From Enterovirga aerilata (GTDB lineage Bacteria > Pseudomonadota > Alphaproteobacteria > Rhizobiales > Beijerinckiaceae): a stretch of DNA of 64,000 nt. The DNA lies in contig NZ_JABEPP010000006.1 in assembly GCF_013044135.1 (NCBI RefSeq), positions 62,001 to 126,000 on the forward strand, in the 5' to 3' direction. Position numbers and translations under genes: made by a program. Below, piece after piece: positions 18,121-29,969 of the stretch. The notes beneath the pieces are model-generated. The model saw only the letters and a list, made by a program, of their open reading frames with translations, was not told the origin of the DNA and did not search any database. Each line of letters starts with the position of its first letter. The stretch's first letter is position 1.

Positions 18121-19151
18121 GGCTCAGCCGCCGGGCGGCGCTTGCGTTCGCAGGCGCCGCTGCCCTTGCTCCTGTCGGCCTGCACTTCGCCAGGGCGAGG
18201 GGGCCGGGCGAAAGCGATGGGCCGCGTCCCTCCCTCCTCCATGCCAGACCGATCCTGGCGCTTCTGCCCAGAGAGGCCGAGCGACGCCGGTTCGGCGCGC
18301 TGACCTTCAGAGCCGGGCTCGAGCTCTGGTCGGATGATCCGGACTTCGGCGGCTGGTCGGGCCTGTGGCGCTCGCCCGACGGGCGCCGCCTCGTCGCGGT
18401 TTCGGACCGGGCGCATTGGCTGACAGCCATCCCGCACTATGAGGAGGGGCGGCTGGCAGGGCTCGACGAGGCCGTTGTCGCGCCCATTCTGGGCAGCGAC
18501 GGGCGGCCGCTTCGGGGCGGGCGCGCCTTCGATGTCGAGGCGCTCGCGATCGCCGACGGCGCGGCCTTCGTCGCGATCGAGCGGGTTCATGAGGTGAGGC
18601 GCTTCGACTGGGACCGTGACGGCATCAGGGCGAGGGGAATCCCCGTCCCGCTGCCCTCGGAGGCGGATCGCCTCCCCTTCAACGAGGGGCTCGAGGCGCT
18701 GGGCGTCGCACCGCCGCGCCATCCCCTCGCGGGCTGCCTCGTGGCCATAGCGGAACGGGCTGCGGCAGGGGACGAGGCGCCCACCCGCGGCTGGGTCGTG
18801 ACCGGGCCGAACCGGTTCGCCTTCACTGTCAGGCGCTCCCTCGGCTTCGACGTCACCGACATCGTCTTCCTCCCGTCAGGCGAGGCGCTGCTGCTCGAGA
18901 GACGGTTCAGCATTCTGAGCGGGGTGGCATGCCGCATCCGGCGCCTCGCGCGGGACGCCTTTCGACCCGACGGGGAACTCGACGGCGAGGTCGTTTTCGA
19001 GGCCGACCGCGGATACGAGATCGACAACATGGAGGGAATCACGGCCCACCGCGATCCGGCCACCGGCGAAACGGTCGTGACCCTCATCTCGGACGACAAT
19101 TTCTCCTTCCTGCAGCGGACGGTGCTGCTGGAATTCTCGCTCGCTCCCTGA
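18117..19151 (+). CDS. Secreted esterase-like phytase-domain protein
   Basis: 344 residues of the esterase-like activity of phytase family. The TTG start gives [22 protein letters not shown], an export signal with a twin-arginine that could use Tat. The mature part is a predicted beta-propeller with [22 protein letters not shown] (first blade), [20 protein letters not shown] and [14 protein letters not shown]. These Glu-containing motifs recur in the family. The substrate is unknown, and phosphatase or esterase activity should not be assumed. Its start overlaps the cobT stop, so it rides on the cob operon, as in several related genomes. Confidence 0.85.
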   Translation: MRLSRRAALAFAGAAALAPVGLHFARARGPGESDGPRPSLLHARPILALLPREAERRRFGALTFRAGLELWSDDPDFGGWSGLWRSPDGRRLVAVSDRAHWLTAIPHYEEGRLAGLDEAVVAPILGSDGRPLRGGRAFDVEALAIADGAAFVAIERVHEVRRFDWDRDGIRARGIPVPLPSEADRLPFNEGLEALGVAPPRHPLAGCLVAIAERAAAGDEAPTRGWVVTGPNRFAFTVRRSLGFDVTDIVFLPSGEALLLERRFSILSGVACRIRRLARDAFRPDGELDGEVVFEADRGYEIDNMEGITAHRDPATGETVVTLISDDNFSFLQRTVLLEFSLAP

Positions 19152-19153
19152 GC

Positions 19154-19669
19154 TCAGCCGCCGAAGCGGAACGCCTTATCGAGCCGCCACGGCCCGCCGA
19201 GATAGCGCCACAGGTTCAGGCCCTCGGCGCGGGCGGTGAATGGGCGGAAGCTGCCTTCCAGCTCGCGCAGGGTGACGCGGGCGACATCTGCGCCCGCCTT
19301 GTTCTGGATCGTCACGTGCGGGGCGATCTTCGCCGTATCCTGGGGCGTGAGCCAGTCGCGCCACTCGCGGGCCAAGGTTTGGCGGAGCTGAACGAGCTCG
19401 GGGGACGCGAAGGAGATCGCGACGCCGTAGCCCAGGAAACGCAGGCCCGTCGCCTGGAGAGCGAAGGGCTTGTGCCGTCGGCAGATCCCGGCGAGCTCGC
19501 GCCGAACCCGCGCAGCCTCTTCGCCGGGCAGTGCGTGGAACAGCGTCAGGTGGGCGGGAACCTGGTTGCGCTCGGGCGGGTAGTGCCGGCGCCGCAGCGC
19601 GTCCAGGTAAGCGAAGGCCGCGCCGTCCAGGGCGAGGGTGAGAATGAGCGGCCGTTCCCGGTCGCTCAT
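19154..19669 (-). CDS. 2H phosphoesterase / 2'-5' RNA ligase family protein
   Basis: 171 residues with the two H-x-T/S-x motifs of the 2H superfamily, HLTLFH near residue 40 and HVTIQN near residue 116, each followed by hydrophobic strands. The N-terminal LILTLALDGAAFAYLDALRRRHYPPERN is typical of the bacterial family that includes ThpR. Members act as RNA 2',3'-cyclic phosphodiesterases; the physiological role is unclear. It is convergent with the phytase-like gene (2 nt apart) and lies downstream of atpC on the same strand. Confidence 0.85.
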   Translation of the reverse strand: MSDRERPLILTLALDGAAFAYLDALRRRHYPPERNQVPAHLTLFHALPGEEAARVRRELAGICRRHKPFALQATGLRFLGYGVAISFASPELVQLRQTLAREWRDWLTPQDTAKIAPHVTIQNKAGADVARVTLRELEGSFRPFTARAEGLNLWRYLGGPWRLDKAFRFGG

Positions 19670-19701
19670 CGGGGCCCGGCCCGGTGCGGAGCCGCCCCGG
19701 T

Positions 19702-20103
19702 CTACAGCTTCAGCGTCTCGCGGGCTTCCTCGAGCTGCCCGATCGTCTCGTCATAGGCGCGGCGGGCGAAGTCGTCGTCGGTGCCGTCGCGGCGGGTCTG
19801 GAGCTCGGTGATCTCGCGGTCGATCCTCTCGGGCGTCAGCTCCTCGACGGGGGTCGCCCGCTCGGCGAGCACGATGACGCCCGCGGCATTGATCTCGGCG
19901 AAGCCGCCGCGGACGAGGACGCGCTCGCCGTGGTTCTTCGAATCGGTCGCGACCACGAACCCGGCCTTCAGCGTCGTGATCGCGGGAGCATGGCCCGGCA
20001 TCACGGTCATGTCGCCTTCCGTGGCGGGCAGGAGAACCGCATCCACCTCGCCAGAGAACAGGATGCGCTCGGGCGAGACGAGCTCGAAATGCATGGTTGC
20101 CAC
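19702..20103 (-). CDS. atpC: F1 ATP synthase epsilon subunit
   Basis: 133 residues, the usual size. The N-terminal beta-sandwich shows FELVSPERILFSGEVDAVLLPATEGDMTVMPGHAP, with the invariant EGD and PGHAP motifs. A helical C-terminus (EELTPERIDREITELQTRRD...) follows. Epsilon is part of the rotor stalk and can inhibit ATP hydrolysis. A GTG start is used (VATMHFEL); an ATG three codons later is an alternative. It is separated from atpD by a small membrane protein gene. Confidence 0.97.
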   Translation of the reverse strand: MATMHFELVSPERILFSGEVDAVLLPATEGDMTVMPGHAPAITTLKAGFVVATDSKNHGERVLVRGGFAEINAAGVIVLAERATPVEELTPERIDREITELQTRRDGTDDDFARRAYDETIGQLEEARETLKL

Positions 20104-20119
20104 GTTCGGAATTCCGTAA

Positions 20120-20371
20120 TCAGCGGCGCCGGCGGTCGAGAGCGAAGCCGGCCAGAAGGCCGATCATCGCCCCGCCGATCGCGAAAGCGCCGACATGCTG
20201 CCACTGGCCGGTCGTCATGGCGCCCCGGTCGCGAGGCGAGGCGGCTCGGTCGGACTGAACCTCGATCGAGACCGGGCCGAGATTGAGCTGCGCCGCCTCG
20301 GGCCGGGTTAAGTACCCGACCAAGCCGCCGAGCAGAAGACCGGCGACGAGAAGAACCAGCTTGAGGTTCAT
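20120..20371 (-). CDS. Small two-helix membrane protein between atpD and atpC
   Basis: 83 residues with two hydrophobic helices, KLVLLVAGLLLGGLVGYL near the N-terminus (residues 4-21) and VGAFAIGGAMIGLLAGFAL near the C-terminus (about 61-79). They are joined by a ~35-residue polar loop and followed by a basic tail, so both ends probably face the cytoplasm. Both helices are Gly-rich (GxxxG), favouring packing. It starts 4 nt after the atpD stop and ends 16 nt before atpC, so it is an operon member. I do not recognise it; the usual operon has no gene here. Confidence 0.75.
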   Translation of the reverse strand: MNLKLVLLVAGLLLGGLVGYLTRPEAAQLNLGPVSIEVQSDRAASPRDRGAMTTGQWQHVGAFAIGGAMIGLLAGFALDRRRR

Positions 20372-20375
20372 CGGG

Positions 20376-21851
<1,476 letters not shown>

Positions 21852-21860
21852 TTACTTGGC

Positions 21861-22736
21861 TCAGAGCGCCTCGGCGCCCGAGATGATCTCGATGAGCTCC
21901 TTGGTGATCATCGCCTGGCGCGTCCTGTTGTAGGTCAGCGTCTGGCGCTTGATCATGTCGCCCGCGTTGCGGGTGGCGTTGTCCATGGCGCTCATCCGGG
22001 CGCCCTGCTCGGAGGCGGCGTTCTCCAGCAGCGCCCGGAAGATCTGCACGGCGATGTTGCGCGGCAGAATGCTCGCCAGGATCTCGCCCTCGTCCGGCTC
22101 GTATTCGTAGACCGCATCGGTCGCGGTCGCGGAACCGGCCTCGAACTGTGCCGGAATGATCTGCTGCGCGGTCGGGATTTGCTGGATCACCGAGCGGAAG
22201 CGCGAGTAGAACAGCGTGGCAACGTCGAACTGCCCTTCGTCGAACAGGCGCAGCACCTTGCCGGCGATCATTTCGGCCTGCTCGTAGCCGACCTGCTTCA
22301 CCGAGCGCAGGTCGACGAGTTCGATGATCTGCTTCTCGAACTGCCGCCGCAGCAGGTCGAAGCCCTTCTTGCCGACGCAGAGGATCTTGACCGTCTTGCC
22401 CTCGTTCATGAGGCGGACGGCGTGGTCGCGCGCGAGGCGGGCGATCGAGGAATTGAATGCGCCGCACAGGCCGCGCTCGGCGGTGCAGACCACGAGCAGA
22501 TGGGTCTGCTCGGAGCCCGTCCCGGCGAGAAGGCGAGGGGTGTCGGGCCCGATCGTGATGCCGCCCGCGAGGTTCGCCATCACGGCCGTCATCCGCTCGG
22601 CGAAGGGGCGCGCCGCCTCCGCGGCCTGCTGCGCGCGGCGCAGCTTGGCGGCCGCGACCATCTGCATGGCCTTGGTGATCTTCTGCGTCGCCTTGACCGA
22701 GGCGATGCGGTTCCGAAGGTCTTTTAGCGAAGGCAT
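21861..22736 (-). CDS. atpG: F1 ATP synthase gamma subunit
   Basis: The 291-residue central rotor shaft. It opens with [36 protein letters not shown], the canonical N-terminal coiled-coil helix, and ends with the conserved [36 protein letters not shown]. The middle is a Rossmann-like domain ([19 protein letters not shown]). It is separated from atpA by 117 nt holding an inverted repeat. Confidence 0.99.
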   Translation of the reverse strand: MPSLKDLRNRIASVKATQKITKAMQMVAAAKLRRAQQAAEAARPFAERMTAVMANLAGGITIGPDTPRLLAGTGSEQTHLLVVCTAERGLCGAFNSSIARLARDHAVRLMNEGKTVKILCVGKKGFDLLRRQFEKQIIELVDLRSVKQVGYEQAEMIAGKVLRLFDEGQFDVATLFYSRFRSVIQQIPTAQQIIPAQFEAGSATATDAVYEYEPDEGEILASILPRNIAVQIFRALLENAASEQGARMSAMDNATRNAGDMIKRQTLTYNRTRQAMITKELIEIISGAEAL

Positions 22737-22757
22737 GGCCTTTTCTGCACCCCTGAC

Positions 22758-22846
22758 CCGTCATGCCCGGGCTTGGCCCGGGCATCTACGCAAGGTTGCG
22801 TCGAGCCAGGCAACGTGGATGGCCGGGTCAAGCCCGGCCATGACGG
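22758..22846. repeat. Inverted repeat element between atpA and atpG
   Basis: Two 33-nt arms, 22758-22790 and 22814-22846, are reverse complements of each other with four mismatches across a 23-nt spacer. Each arm is itself nearly palindromic around GCCCGGGC / GCCCGGCC. This is the style of the short palindromic intergenic repeats (CCGTCATGCCCGGGCTTG-like) scattered in many Hyphomicrobiales genomes. As RNA it would fold into a long hairpin inside the atp transcript and could affect stability or expression of the downstream genes. Confidence 0.75.
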
Positions 22847-22853
22847 CGTGAGA

Positions 22854-24958
<2,105 letters not shown>

Positions 24959-25086
24959 CTGTCACTCGTCGCTGTTCGCCCGAACCCGCTGCTTCGCCCT
25001 GGAGCAGCGCGCCCAGCCTGGCACGTCTGGAAGTTGGACGCCCGGATCCGCCCGCCCGAGAGGGGGCGCTCGCAAGGCACGGCGGT

Positions 25087-25115
25087 GCCCTAGCATGCAC
25101 GTCCGGGTGGGGCAA
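25087..25115 (-). promoter_or_regulatory. Possible promoter of the atpHAGDC operon
   Basis: On the minus strand, TTGCCC (25110-25115) and TAGGGC (25087-25092) are separated by 17 nt, about 130 nt before atpH. The -10 match is weak, so this is only a candidate. The rest of the 264-nt gap between atpH and the carbonic anhydrase gene shows no gene. Confidence 0.3.
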
Positions 25116-25173
25116 GAAGGAGGGAGTCCCCCCAGACCAATGGCGGGACCGCACCCGGCATGAATTGCTTCCG

Positions 25174-25199
25174 GACCCTGTTCCAGTGCGGACAGGGTC
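25174..25199 (-). terminator. Hairpin after the carbonic anhydrase gene
   Basis: A perfect 8-bp stem, GACCCTGT / ACAGGGTC, with a 10-nt loop lies 23 nt past the carbonic anhydrase stop. It has no clear U-tract, so it may be an RNA-stabilising stem or a Rho-aided terminator. Confidence 0.4.
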
Positions 25200-25222
25200 G
25201 GAAAGCCGTCCGCGTATCGGCC

Positions 25223-25897
25223 CTACTCGCAGCGGATCATCGATAGCGGGCTTGCGGCGCCCTCCTCGACCGGCTCGAAGCGTCGGGTCTCCGGATTGCG
25301 CACCAGGAGGCGCCCGGTCGCGACCCCGAAATAGGCCCCGTGCAGATGCAGCTTGCCGCGCTCGACGAGGATGCGCACGCAGGGAAACGTCATCAGGTTC
25401 CTGAGGCTGAGCTCGACGCAGGCGAATTCGAGCCGCGTCAGGTATTCCGCCCGACCCTCGCCCTCCGGGGCGGGGCCGAGGCTCTCGGCCGCGGGCGCGA
25501 TCTGCGACATCCAGCGCCCGATGAAATCGCCGGGCGAGAGAGGTTCCTGCTCGTCCGCGAAGGCCCGGATGCCGCCGCAGAGCGCGTGGCCCAGAACCAC
25601 GATGTGCTTCACCCGCAGCGCCTGGACGCCGAATTCGAGCGCGGCGCTCGTTCCGTGCTGGGTGGTAGAATCCGGCTCGTAGGGCGGGACGATGTTGGCG
25701 ACGTTGCGCACCACCAGGAGCTCGCCCGGCGCGGCGTCGAAGATCACCTCCGGCGAGACGCGGGAATCGACGCAGCCGACCACCATGATCTCGGGCCGCT
25801 GCCCCTGCTCGGCCAGCGTCTGGTAGCGCGAACGCTCGCTCGCGAAGCGCCGCTCCAGGAAACCGCGATAGCCCTGCCGCAATCGTTCGGGAAACAT
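25223..25897 (-). CDS. Beta-class carbonic anhydrase
   Basis: A 224-residue zinc enzyme interconverting CO2 and bicarbonate. The zinc ligands and catalytic dyad are in VGCVDSRVSPE (Cys, Asp-Arg) and VLGHALCGGIRA (His, Cys). VVRNVANIVPPYE is also typical. The start MFPERLRQGYRGFLERRF is the usual N-terminus of this proteobacterial group; the longer frame adds a Pro/Gly/Arg-rich stretch without similarity. It lies downstream of the GNAT gene on the same strand, with 59 nt between. Confidence 0.95.
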   Translation of the reverse strand: MFPERLRQGYRGFLERRFASERSRYQTLAEQGQRPEIMVVGCVDSRVSPEVIFDAAPGELLVVRNVANIVPPYEPDSTTQHGTSAALEFGVQALRVKHIVVLGHALCGGIRAFADEQEPLSPGDFIGRWMSQIAPAAESLGPAPEGEGRAEYLTRLEFACVELSLRNLMTFPCVRILVERGKLHLHGAYFGVATGRLLVRNPETRRFEPVEEGAASPLSMIRCE

Positions 25898-25956
25898 GGG
25901 ACGTCCATGACCGATCCGCGGCCGGCACGCAATGCCGGGAGAGGGTCCGGAGCCCG

Positions 25957-26487
25957 TCACAGCTCCTTGAAGAACAGCACCGTCGTGCAGGGACGGCCGT
26001 CAGGGAGAAGCGCGTAATTCGGAATCGTGCCCACGCGCATCCAGCCGGAGCGCTCGTACAGCCTCTCCGCCTCGGGGCTCGCGGTATCGAGCACGAGCAG
26101 CGTCTTGCCGGCGTGGCGGGCTTCCTTCTCGACGGCCGCCATGAGCGCGGCGCCGATCCCGCGGCGCCGGGCGGCGGAGCGGACCAGCATCTTGGAAACA
26201 TCCGCCCGATGCGGCTGGTTCTCCGGCTGCGCCGTCACGAGCTGCACCGTGCCCAGGACCTCGCCGGTCCCGGGCTCCTCGGCTACGAGCAGCACCCGCT
26301 CGCCCGCCCCGACGCTTGCCGCGACGCCGTCCCAGAAGTCGCGCGCCTTGTCGAGCCCGAGGGGCGACATGAAGCTCACCGACGCCCCGCCTTCGACGCA
26401 ATCGACCAGAACCTCCGCGAGCGCCCCGGAGAGGGTTCGGGCCTCCGGGCCGGCGAGCCGGCGGATCCGGATCCCGTGACCAGGCAT
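25957..26487 (-). CDS. GNAT-family N-acetyltransferase
   Basis: 176 residues with the GNAT acetyl-CoA motif A in DVSKMLVRSAARRRGIGAALMAAVEKEA (R-R-x-x-G-I-G/A pattern) and LDTASPEAERLYERSGWMRVGTIPNYALLPDG, the C-terminal part seen in PhnO/RimI-like and antibiotic-acetylating relatives. The start at MPGHGIRIRRL begins just before the first strand. The acceptor is unknown. Confidence 0.88.
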   Translation of the reverse strand: MPGHGIRIRRLAGPEARTLSGALAEVLVDCVEGGASVSFMSPLGLDKARDFWDGVAASVGAGERVLLVAEEPGTGEVLGTVQLVTAQPENQPHRADVSKMLVRSAARRRGIGAALMAAVEKEARHAGKTLLVLDTASPEAERLYERSGWMRVGTIPNYALLPDGRPCTTVLFFKEL

Positions 26488-26644
26488 GGCCGCATCCCAC
26501 GGAACCGTCCCCGCGGCGTGCCTCGCTTCCACCCCTCTCCTCCCTCGGCCGAACGGATGCGGGGTTTGCATAACCCATGCCCAAACGAGGAGAGAACCGG
26601 CTGCCGCACCGACCCGCCGCGACCGAAAATCCGGCCCGCTCCGC

Positions 26645-26673
26645 TTGCCCTCCCGGATCGCGGCGGCTATAGG
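26645..26673 (+). promoter_or_regulatory. Promoter of tRNA-Pro
   Basis: TTGCCC (26645-26650) and TATAGG (26668-26673) are spaced by exactly 17 nt and end 14 nt before the mature tRNA 5' end, a convincing sigma-70 type promoter. Confidence 0.65.
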
Positions 26674-26687
26674 CTCCCCCGCTCAGT

Positions 26688-26764
26688 CGGAGTGTAGCGC
26701 AGTCTGGTAGCGCACCACGTTCGGGACGTGGGGGTCGCAGGTTCAAATCCTGCCACTCCGACCA
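26688..26764 (+). tRNA. tRNA-Pro (anticodon CGG)
   Basis: A 77-nt cloverleaf: acceptor stem CGGAGTG/CACTCCG, D arm GCGC-loop-GCGC, anticodon stem CCACG/CGTGG around the loop TTCGGGA giving anticodon CGG (reads CCG), T arm with GTTCAAATC, discriminator A and encoded CCA. tRNA genes are common integration sites, but no downstream copy of its 3' end or integrase was found. The 369 nt after it (26765-27133) hold no gene I can recognise. Confidence 0.97.
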
Positions 26765-27133
26765 AAAATCCCGTGAGCGCTAGGACTTTCTCGAAGACCT
26801 CGCCGGCATGGCGTTGGTAGGGCATGATGCCCGGGAACGGATCGCTCGCCGGCGGGCGCCGGCCCGCAGCATCCGGCTTGGTTCCCCCAACCGTCTTCGC
26901 AAGTCGGCTGCGGCCGACGTCCACCGATCCTCGACATCCGCGAAGGGCGCCCGGTTTGCCGAGCCGCTGCGGAGGGACGGGGCGCCTGCAATTCTTCCCG
27001 CATGTTCGGGGCCGGCACGAATGGCAGGTGGCGAACCTCCGCGGCAGGCTCAAGGCTGGGAATCTCGGGCCTGCTTTCCATCTACTTGGACCAGCTCGCG
27101 CCATTCCCGGCGCAGACCGAAGAGGAGACAGAG
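26765..27133. other. Intergenic stretch after tRNA-Pro without a recognisable gene
   Basis: 369 nt. Frames here either shadow the small gene at 27134 or read across the tRNA antisense. No repeat of the tRNA 3' end, integrase fragment or transposase remnant could be seen. Confidence 0.5.
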
Positions 27134-27379
27134 ATGCCGAGCGAAGACCCGCTCGTGGTGCTTGAGGTCGGCGAGCTCAAACAGAATACGCTCGTCCCGA
27201 ACGAGGTCAGGAAGATCGCCATCCGGGCGAGCTCCATCCTGCGCATCGAGGCACGCACGGATAGCGCCGGTACGCCCTATTGCGAGGTGCTGCTCAAGTC
27301 CGAGGAGCTACCTGTTCTGGCCGTCTATGACGAGATCGGGCTGCTCGTCGCATCGATCAACGCCTTGACCGCGAGCTAG
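27134..27379 (+). CDS. Small hypothetical protein
   Basis: 81 residues preceded by a GAGGAG ribosome binding site, beginning MPSEDPLVVLEVGELKQNTLVPNEVRKIAIRASSILRIEART. The pattern of alternating hydrophobic residues suggests a small all-beta fold; no Cys motif, signal or membrane helix is visible. It is soluble and mildly acidic. It sits alone between the tRNA and the ialB-like gene. The 295 nt after it contain a CT-dinucleotide run (27445 to about 27458) and nothing else recognisable. Function unknown. Confidence 0.55.
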   Translation: MPSEDPLVVLEVGELKQNTLVPNEVRKIAIRASSILRIEARTDSAGTPYCEVLLKSEELPVLAVYDEIGLLVASINALTAS

Positions 27380-27674
27380 CCGCAGCAGGCCAGCCACTGG
27401 GCCGGCGCCGAGTCCTTGCCGCCTCGTCGCGTCGCGCGGTCCAACTCTCTCTCTCTCTTTCCGCCGTGCGATCCGCGAGCTGATCGCGCCCGTCGGAGAG
27501 GAGGGGGCTGGGCTGTGCGGGCGCGAGACGGTCCGTGTCGGACGAGACCGCGGGTTATGCTGGATAGTTACGGGGATAGATCAACGGGTTAGGCCGAGAT
27601 CGTCACGCCGATAGAGAGCCGCCGCTTTGAAGCCCGGGACCGCAGGCGTCGCGACTCGGAACGGCCGCTGGTTG

Positions 27675-28280
27675 TCACCGCGTGGCGGCAACTGCCTTGT
27701 CGAAGCCCTTGAAGGGGAGGGTGAATTTCACGCCTTGCCCGGCGATGCTGAACATCGTCGCCTCCACACTGTCGGAAGCCGATGCGTCGCGGATAAAGGC
27801 ATCGTCCATCTCGAGGCTCGCTTCGCAGCGGGTCGTGTCGCAATTCACGAAGGCCGCCTTGCGCGGGGTCCCGCGCGCGAGCTTCACCTCGACGCCGGGC
27901 GCGAGCGTCACGCCGGTCGGCGTCTGCAGCACGCTGATCAGCTTGCCCTCGTTGTTCTTGCCCAGCACCCACGTGAAGAGCACCTGGTTGTTGCCCTGCT
28001 GGACGACCTGGAGGACCGCCGAGCAGCTGCGCCGCCTGTCGGCGAAATCGCGGCAGGTCACGGTCCAGTTCTCGTGCGGGACGATCTCGGTGCGCACGGG
28101 CTGGGCCTGGGCGGGAGCCTGCCCCTGCGGCGCCGGCTGAGCAGGAGCCTGGGCCTGACCTTGGGCCGGCTGCGCGGGCCTCTGCCCCTGCGGGTTGGCC
28201 GGACGCTGCTGCGCCAGCGCCGCCCCGGAGGCCAGCGCGAGGCAGGTCGAGATGGCGAGGGCTCGCGTCGCGGAGGCCAT
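27675..28280 (-). CDS. Invasion-associated locus B (IalB) family protein
   Basis: A 201-residue secreted protein. The N-terminus MASATRALAISTCLALASGAALAQ is a Sec signal. A low-complexity Gln/Pro/Ala linker with repeated PAQ/AQ units spans about residues 25-60, followed by the IalB domain HENWTVTCRDFADRRRSCSAVLQVVQQG...NNEGKLISVLQTPTGVTLAPGVEVKL...AAFVNCDTTRCEASLEMDD. The paired cysteines are those of the family. IalB of Bartonella aids erythrocyte entry, but the family is widespread in free-living alphaproteobacteria with unknown periplasmic roles. Confidence 0.9.
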   Translation of the reverse strand: MASATRALAISTCLALASGAALAQQRPANPQGQRPAQPAQGQAQAPAQPAPQGQAPAQAQPVRTEIVPHENWTVTCRDFADRRRSCSAVLQVVQQGNNQVLFTWVLGKNNEGKLISVLQTPTGVTLAPGVEVKLARGTPRKAAFVNCDTTRCEASLEMDDAFIRDASASDSVEATMFSIAGQGVKFTLPFKGFDKAVAATR

Positions 28281-28446
28281 GAGATTTCCCGAACCGCTGC
28301 AGTCGCGGCAAGACAACGCGCCCGCTTAACCTAGCCGCGACGCAACATTCAATATGACGGGCCCTCCTGCTATAAGCCGACGACCTTGGCCGGACGGCGT
28401 GGCGATCGTCACGCTTCGGGCCAGCGGCCTGCGCTAGACGGTCGGT

Positions 28447-29901
28447 ATGGGGATGTCGCGGCAAGGGAGCCTTCGCGGCACGGATGCGCAGCCGGCGGCC
28501 GGCACCGCCGCGAGGATGCGCGCCCATGAGCTCGGCAGGCGCCCCGTCCGCGCCCCCGCCAGGCGTCAGGGGATGGGGCTCGCCCTCAAGCTGATCCTGG
28601 CCGTGCTGGTCGCCTGGGCTGCGGCCGCGACCTGGTTCGCCTGGTCCGGCCGAGCCCGCATCGCGCTGCTCCAGGAGGAGCAACTGGAGATGCGTCTGGC
28701 GCACGACGAGAAGGAGAAGGCGCTCGTGCGGCGGCTCGTCGGCGTCGCGAGCCACGGCATTCTGGAGCAGGAGGGCCTCTCGGGCCGACTCGCCGACATC
28801 ATCTCCCGCCAGGTCGAGCTCGAGAACCGGCAATGGACCTTGATGCAGATGAGCGACCGCGTGGCCGGCGGGCTCGCAGCGCCGTCCGGGGCTCCGGGCA
28901 GTACGGTCTCTCCCGCGGCCTCGGGGCGGAGCGAGGACGGGGTGCCTGCGGCGAGCCGCCCCCGCGGCATCGGGCAGGAGCCCTCGGCACGGGCGGCGGA
29001 GCCTCCGAAGCTCCGCCTCGGAGCGCCTAGGCCCGGCGAGCCTGCTCCCGCGGCACCCGGCCCGCGCTCGTCGCTGGACCTGCCGGGCGTCGCCAGCCAG
29101 GCCCCCCGCGCCTCGCGCCTCCTCGACGGGGTGCAGAGCCTGCCGCTGCGCGAGCAGTTCGGGGCGCTCGAAGCTTCGATGAGCCGGCTGGAGGGTGCCC
29201 AGATCCGCTATCTCGGCGCGCTCGCGAGCGGCGCGCAGAACGGCGTCGCGCTGATCCGCGCCTCGCTCGCGACCCTCGGACTCTCGGTCGAGCCCGCGGC
29301 CGTGCCGGAGCGCCAGCCTGCCCGCAGCCTCCGCCTGTCCACGCGCGCCGCTGCCCTCAACCCGTTCGAGGCGAAGCTCGCGAGCCTGGAGACGGAACTT
29401 GTGCGGCTCGATCGCTGGCGCGGGCTCGTGGACGCGGTGCCGGTGCGGCGGCCGGTCGAAGGCGAGGCGGGCCTGACGAGCAATTTCGGCCTGCGGAAGG
29501 ATCCTTTCACGGGCGCCGCGGCCATGCATGCGGGTATCGATTTCCGCGGTCCCTTGGGGACGCCGATCCGGGCCGCCGCAGCCGGCCGGGTGGTCTCCGC
29601 GGAGGTGTCGGGCGGCTACGGCAACCTCGTTGAGCTCGAGCACGGGAACGGTCTCGTGACGCGCTACGCGCATCTCTCGGCGCTCAACGTCTCGGCGGGG
29701 CAGAGCATCGGCCCCGGCACCGTCGTCGGCCTGCTCGGCTCGACGGGCCGCTCGACCGGGCCGCACCTGCATTACGAGACGCGGCTCAATGGGAGCGCGG
29801 TGGATCCTATGCGGTTCCTGCTCGCCGGGGCACAGCTCTTCAACCATCCGGCCCCTGTCGAGATGACCTCCGGGCCCGACGACGACACGGCCTTCGACTG
29901 A
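28447..29901 (+). CDS. M23-family metallopeptidase (LytM-like), membrane-anchored
   Basis: 484 residues. One hydrophobic helix near residues 45-67 follows a basic N-terminus, so a type II membrane anchor is likely. The periplasmic part has a coiled-coil stretch (about 70-130), a Pro/Ala-rich linker, a second helical region (about 230-340) and a C-terminal M23 domain. Zinc ligands are H361 and D365 in MHAGIDF and H442 in HLHYE, and YGNLVELEHGNGLVTRYAHL is canonical. With intact ligands it is probably an active peptidoglycan endopeptidase. The caspase-like gene follows 68 nt later on the same strand. Confidence 0.9.
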   Translation: MGMSRQGSLRGTDAQPAAGTAARMRAHELGRRPVRAPARRQGMGLALKLILAVLVAWAAAATWFAWSGRARIALLQEEQLEMRLAHDEKEKALVRRLVGVASHGILEQEGLSGRLADIISRQVELENRQWTLMQMSDRVAGGLAAPSGAPGSTVSPAASGRSEDGVPAASRPRGIGQEPSARAAEPPKLRLGAPRPGEPAPAAPGPRSSLDLPGVASQAPRASRLLDGVQSLPLREQFGALEASMSRLEGAQIRYLGALASGAQNGVALIRASLATLGLSVEPAAVPERQPARSLRLSTRAAALNPFEAKLASLETELVRLDRWRGLVDAVPVRRPVEGEAGLTSNFGLRKDPFTGAAAMHAGIDFRGPLGTPIRAAAAGRVVSAEVSGGYGNLVELEHGNGLVTRYAHLSALNVSAGQSIGPGTVVGLLGSTGRSTGPHLHYETRLNGSAVDPMRFLLAGAQLFNHPAPVEMTSGPDDDTAFD

Positions 29902-29969
29902 CGCCCGAATTTGCCTCGCCAGGAGGTCGGAGCTAGGATCATTAGTGGAATCCAGCCTCCGCCCGGTGC

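Noticed and set aside
26667-27104. A minus-strand frame ending in GVAGFEPATPTSRTWCATRLRYTP
   Set aside because: This peptide is the antisense translation of the tRNA-Pro gene, a well-known spurious annotation, and the rest of the frame has no coding character.
26688-27379. tRNA-Pro as the attachment site of a genomic island
   Set aside because: No integrase, no direct repeat of the tRNA 3' end and ordinary neighbouring genes were seen within the window.
27445-27458. CT dinucleotide run as a phase-variable tract
   Set aside because: It lies in an intergenic stretch not close to any start codon, so no effect on expression can be argued.
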